From contig CAZNJB010000014.1 in NCBI GenBank assembly GCA_964573255.1, positions 1 through 64,000 on the forward strand: a stretch of 64,000 bases of DNA. Direction: 5' to 3'. The notes under the pieces were generated by a model. The model was not told where the DNA came from and did not search any database. It worked only from the letters and a program-made list of their open reading frames with translations. Shown piece after piece: positions 61,804 through 64,000 of this stretch. This DNA is from CAYNUJ01 sp964573255 (lineage in GTDB: Bacteria; Bacteroidota; Ignavibacteria; Ignavibacteriales; Melioribacteraceae). The position numbers and the translations under genes were made by a program. The stretch's first letter is position 1. The number at the start of each line of letters is the position of its first letter.

Positions 61804-62285
61804 AAAAGAAATTGGGAATATTGATACTCCTTTGCTTAAGTACAATGGTATTTGCTCAGCAAGATACAAATGTACGTGAAATTGTAAGAAAAGAATTCGA
61901 ATCAGCAAAGGGAATTAAAGAATCACAGGAAAGTGAATCGGTTTTCGCATCTTCACTCTTTATAAGATTATCCATCCTGTTCGGGGCTTCCGTTATAAGC
62001 TTTGGTTGGGTTACCAGCAGAAGACTCAAACTGAAGAAGAAAAGCAGCACAAACAAACTAAAAGAAAATATCAAAACTTTACGTGCTGAAAAAATAAAGT
62101 ACGAAATGGATCCGCGGTTAAAAATTGTAAGGAAAAAGTTATTGTCGACTGTTCCCGGCAGCCAATTGCATTTTGAAACGATTAATAGTTCTGCTAAGCG
62201 GTTAAACATTTCACAAGAAGAAATTGCTATTGCTGCAAGATTGAATATGTATTCTAGAAAATCAGTAGGAGGTTCAATTGCCTAA
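61800..62285 (+). CDS. Unknown membrane protein between pseudokinase and flgF
   Basis: 161 residues: cleavable-looking signal peptide ending MVFAQQ (about residue 20), a short periplasmic segment, one membrane helix (about 51-67), then a basic cytoplasmic part with NISQEEIAIAARLNMYSRKS that could be a small helical or helix-turn-helix-like unit. The layout (signal, short outside part, TM, cytoplasmic domain) resembles FliO, but fliO is already at 50592. Overlaps its neighbours by 4 and 8 bases. No family recognised. Confidence 0.75.
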   Translation: MKKKLGILILLCLSTMVFAQQDTNVREIVRKEFESAKGIKESQESESVFASSLFIRLSILFGASVISFGWVTSRRLKLKKKSSTNKLKENIKTLRAEKIKYEMDPRLKIVRKKLLSTVPGSQLHFETINSSAKRLNISQEEIAIAARLNMYSRKSVGGSIA

Positions 62286-63000
62286 TAAATTAACAAAAAT
62301 AATTGATATCGCTAACCGGATGAGGTTTAACGAAAAAAGGTTGGAAGTAATTTCCAATAACTTGGCTAACCTTTCTACTATCGGATACAAAAGAGATATC
62401 ACATTTTCAAAAGTACTACTGGATAAACAAAGAGTCACATTGGATAAAAAAACTGAATTTGATCAAGGCGATTTTGTGAATACCGGCAATAAACTTGATG
62501 TAGCAATCAACGGCGATTACTTCTTTGCAGTGACAGACGGAGAAAATACATATTACACAAAGAACGGTAAATTCAGTTTAACCGAAGACGGTTATTTGGT
62601 TGACAGTGACGGTTTTAAAGTTTTGGGTCGCGGCGGAGAAATAACCATTAATGATGATACTTTCGAAAAGGAAAAATTGATTAAAATAAGCAAGAATGGC
62701 GAAATAAAAATTGGCAATACCTTTATAGATAAATTGATGATTGTTGATATTCCTGATAAAAATAAATTAATGAAGGTGGGCGGAAGTAAGTTCGTTTTGG
62801 AAGACGGATTTTTCAATAATGCTGAAGAAGAAAATTATGAAATTTTACAAGGCTATTTGGAAGAATCCAATGTGAATCCAGTAATAGAAATGGAAGAGAT
62901 GATTTCTTTGAGCAAGAATTTTGAGTCAATACAGAAGATTATCAGGAACTATGACGAAATATTAAATAAAGCAAACGAAATTGGAAGAGTAAGACGTTAG
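62278..63000 (+). CDS. flgF: Flagellar proximal rod protein FlgF
   Basis: 240 residues with the axial N-terminus IIDIANRMRFNEKRLEVISN and NLANLSTIGYKRDITF, the LDVAINGDYFFAVTDG block and YYTKNGKFSLTEDGYLVDSD. C-terminal LEESNVNPVIEMEEMISLSK is typical of FlgF/FlgG. Starts with TTG behind a strong AGGAGG inside the preceding gene. Followed by flgG after 10 bases. Confidence 0.9.
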   Translation: MPNKLTKIIDIANRMRFNEKRLEVISNNLANLSTIGYKRDITFSKVLLDKQRVTLDKKTEFDQGDFVNTGNKLDVAINGDYFFAVTDGENTYYTKNGKFSLTEDGYLVDSDGFKVLGRGGEITINDDTFEKEKLIKISKNGEIKIGNTFIDKLMIVDIPDKNKLMKVGGSKFVLEDGFFNNAEEENYEILQGYLEESNVNPVIEMEEMISLSKNFESIQKIIRNYDEILNKANEIGRVRR

Positions 63001-63010
63001 GAGATAAATT

Positions 63011-63811
63011 ATGCCAACAAAAGCATTAAGAACAGCAGCTTCCGGAATGTATGCGCAGCAGAAAAACATTGAAATAATTGCTAATAACATTGCAAACGTC
63101 AATTCTACCGGCTTTAAGAAAAGTAAAGCCGAGTTTCAGGACTTAATGTACCAACAGGTTCCACTTAGTGCATATTCTAATGAAAATACCGGTATCACTG
63201 ATATGAGCAATGATTATATTTATATCGGTAACGGTGTAAAGGTTTCAGCTGCTCATAAATTATTTCAACAAGGGGATTTAAGTGAAACAGGCAACCCAAT
63301 GGATATTGCAATTTACGGAGAAGGCTTTTTCCAAGTGATGAAACCGGACGGAACTTATGCTTACACACGCGACGGAACATTCAAGGTTAATTCAGAAGGG
63401 AAAATAGTAAATAGTAGTGGTTACCGTCTTGTTCCAGAAATAACTTTAGACGAAAATATGAGAAATATTTCCATATCACGAAACGGAGAAATAAATGTAA
63501 TCGATTCCACCGAGAGGACCACTACATTAGATGAAATTAGTCTTGTGAAATTTGTAAATCCAGCAGGATTGAAACCGATAGGCGATAATTTATACATCGA
63601 AACGGAATATTCCGGTCCTCCAATATTTGGTACTCCGGGTACAAATGGTTTCGGGGAAATATATCAAGGCTATATGGAATCTTCAAACGTAGATATCGTA
63701 GAAGAAATGATAAATATGATCACAGCTCAAAGAGCCTATGAAATTAATTCGAAAACAGTAAAAACCATCGAAGAAATGATGACAATAGTTAATCAATTGA
63801 AACGCGGATAA
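63011..63811 (+). CDS. flgG: Flagellar distal rod protein FlgG
   Basis: 266 residues, close to the usual 260. ALRTAASGMYAQQKNIEIIA and NNIANVNSTGFKKSKAEFQD at the N-terminus, MDIAIYGEGFFQVMKPDGTY, YTRDGTFKVNSEGKIVNSSG and the C-terminal MESSNVDIVEEMINMITAQR all match FlgG. GTTAGGAG before the ATG. Confidence 0.97.
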   Translation: MPTKALRTAASGMYAQQKNIEIIANNIANVNSTGFKKSKAEFQDLMYQQVPLSAYSNENTGITDMSNDYIYIGNGVKVSAAHKLFQQGDLSETGNPMDIAIYGEGFFQVMKPDGTYAYTRDGTFKVNSEGKIVNSSGYRLVPEITLDENMRNISISRNGEINVIDSTERTTTLDEISLVKFVNPAGLKPIGDNLYIETEYSGPPIFGTPGTNGFGEIYQGYMESSNVDIVEEMINMITAQRAYEINSKTVKTIEEMMTIVNQLKRG

Positions 63812-63812
63812 G

Positions 63813-64000
63813 ATGAAGCTCTTATTTATTTACATATTGTTATTGCTTAACGGCGGAAGCAAAAATATTATGCCGGTTCTTGATAAGTTATTAAACAATA
63901 GCTTTTCGGAATATAGTAGAATTGAATATGAGGTTGTAAATCCGAAAAAATTCGTCTCCATTAAAATTGCAGATAACGCTGGACTAAAGCGAACAGGAAG
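63813..64000 (+). CDS. flgA: Probable FlgA, P-ring chaperone (partial)
   Basis: 62 codons are visible, open to the end of the window. The ATG lies one base after the flgG stop. Residues 1-16 look like a signal peptide (LLFIYILLLLNGG). Position directly after flgG and the signal peptide point to flgA, whose product is periplasmic and assists FlgI assembly. The body is cut off, so identity rests on position. Confidence 0.6.
   Translation, partial: MKLLFIYILLLLNGGSKNIMPVLDKLLNNSFSEYSRIEYEVVNPKKFVSIKIADNAGLKRTG

Noticed and set aside
61800..62285. Second FliO
   Set aside because: The membrane layout is similar but the FliO beta-domain pattern is missing and a good fliO lies in the fliN-fliP position.
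1..64000. Mobile elements, CRISPR arrays, prophage, tRNA or rRNA
   Set aside because: No transposase or integrase motifs, regularly spaced repeats or RNA gene signatures were seen.

Overview
The window is AT-rich bacterial DNA holding an almost complete flagellar and chemotaxis gene island joined to a large flagellin-glycosylation locus. Short flagellins, giant TPR-glycosyltransferases, CheZ in a non-proteobacterial-looking gene order, a DegT/WbqC/formyltransferase trio and strong A+T bias together suggest a motile member of the Bacteroidota/Ignavibacteriota side of the tree (Ignavibacterium- or Melioribacter-like). This is inference from gene content; no rRNA or marker gene is present. No tRNA, rRNA, CRISPR array, transposase or integrase was seen, and no stretch longer than about 270 bases lacks a gene.

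Layout. Bases 1-973: the tail of an unknown + strand gene faces a patatin-type phospholipase. Bases 1000-6025 (minus strand): flgM, a FliT/FlgN-like chaperone, fliD, fliS and two flagellin genes. Bases 6043-26383 (minus strand): glycosylation locus with three TPR/glycosyltransferase genes, a TPR protein made of a tandem duplication, a methyltransferase, a 2718-residue multi-enzyme glycosyltransferase, a formyltransferase, a WbqC-like protein and a DegT-type aminotransferase. Bases 26653-29177 (plus): a TonB-C-domain protein and a chemoreceptor. Bases 29334-36242: HEAT-repeat protein, cheR, two cheY, cheZ, cheA, cheB and a small CxC protein. Bases 36362-48434: flgB-flgC-(79 aa)-fliE-fliF-fliG-fliH-fliI-fliJ-(MotE-like)-fliK-flgD-(TIGR02530-like)-flgE. 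Bases 48608-57787: fliL-M-N-O-P-Q-R-flhB-flhA-flhF-flhG. Bases 57894-64000: small membrane protein, fliA, two HDOD proteins, a degenerate histidine kinase, an unknown membrane protein, flgF, flgG and the start of a probable flgA.

Regulation can be read from the DNA. Seven intergenic sites match the sigma-54 -24/-12 pattern (TGGYAY, five bases, TTG; one is weaker, with TAG), and each has a TTAGCCAA-type motif 49-82 bases upstream, a good candidate for the binding site of a sigma-54 activator. Three other sites match sigma-28 (TAAA, 15 bases, NNCGATWA), in front of flgM, one flagellin and the TonB-C/receptor pair. This gives a two-tier cascade: sigma-54 for basal body, export, Che, FliA and the sugar-modification operons, then FliA/FlgM for filament and receptor. 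The two flagellins appear to fall in different tiers.

Least explained parts: the multi-enzyme glycan assembly proteins co-regulated with flagellin, the HDOD-HDOD-pseudokinase set behind fliA, the HEAT protein at the head of the che operon, the TonB-C/receptor pair, several small unknown proteins inside core operons (79, 81 and 75 residues), and a G+C-rich two-hairpin leader in front of flgE.
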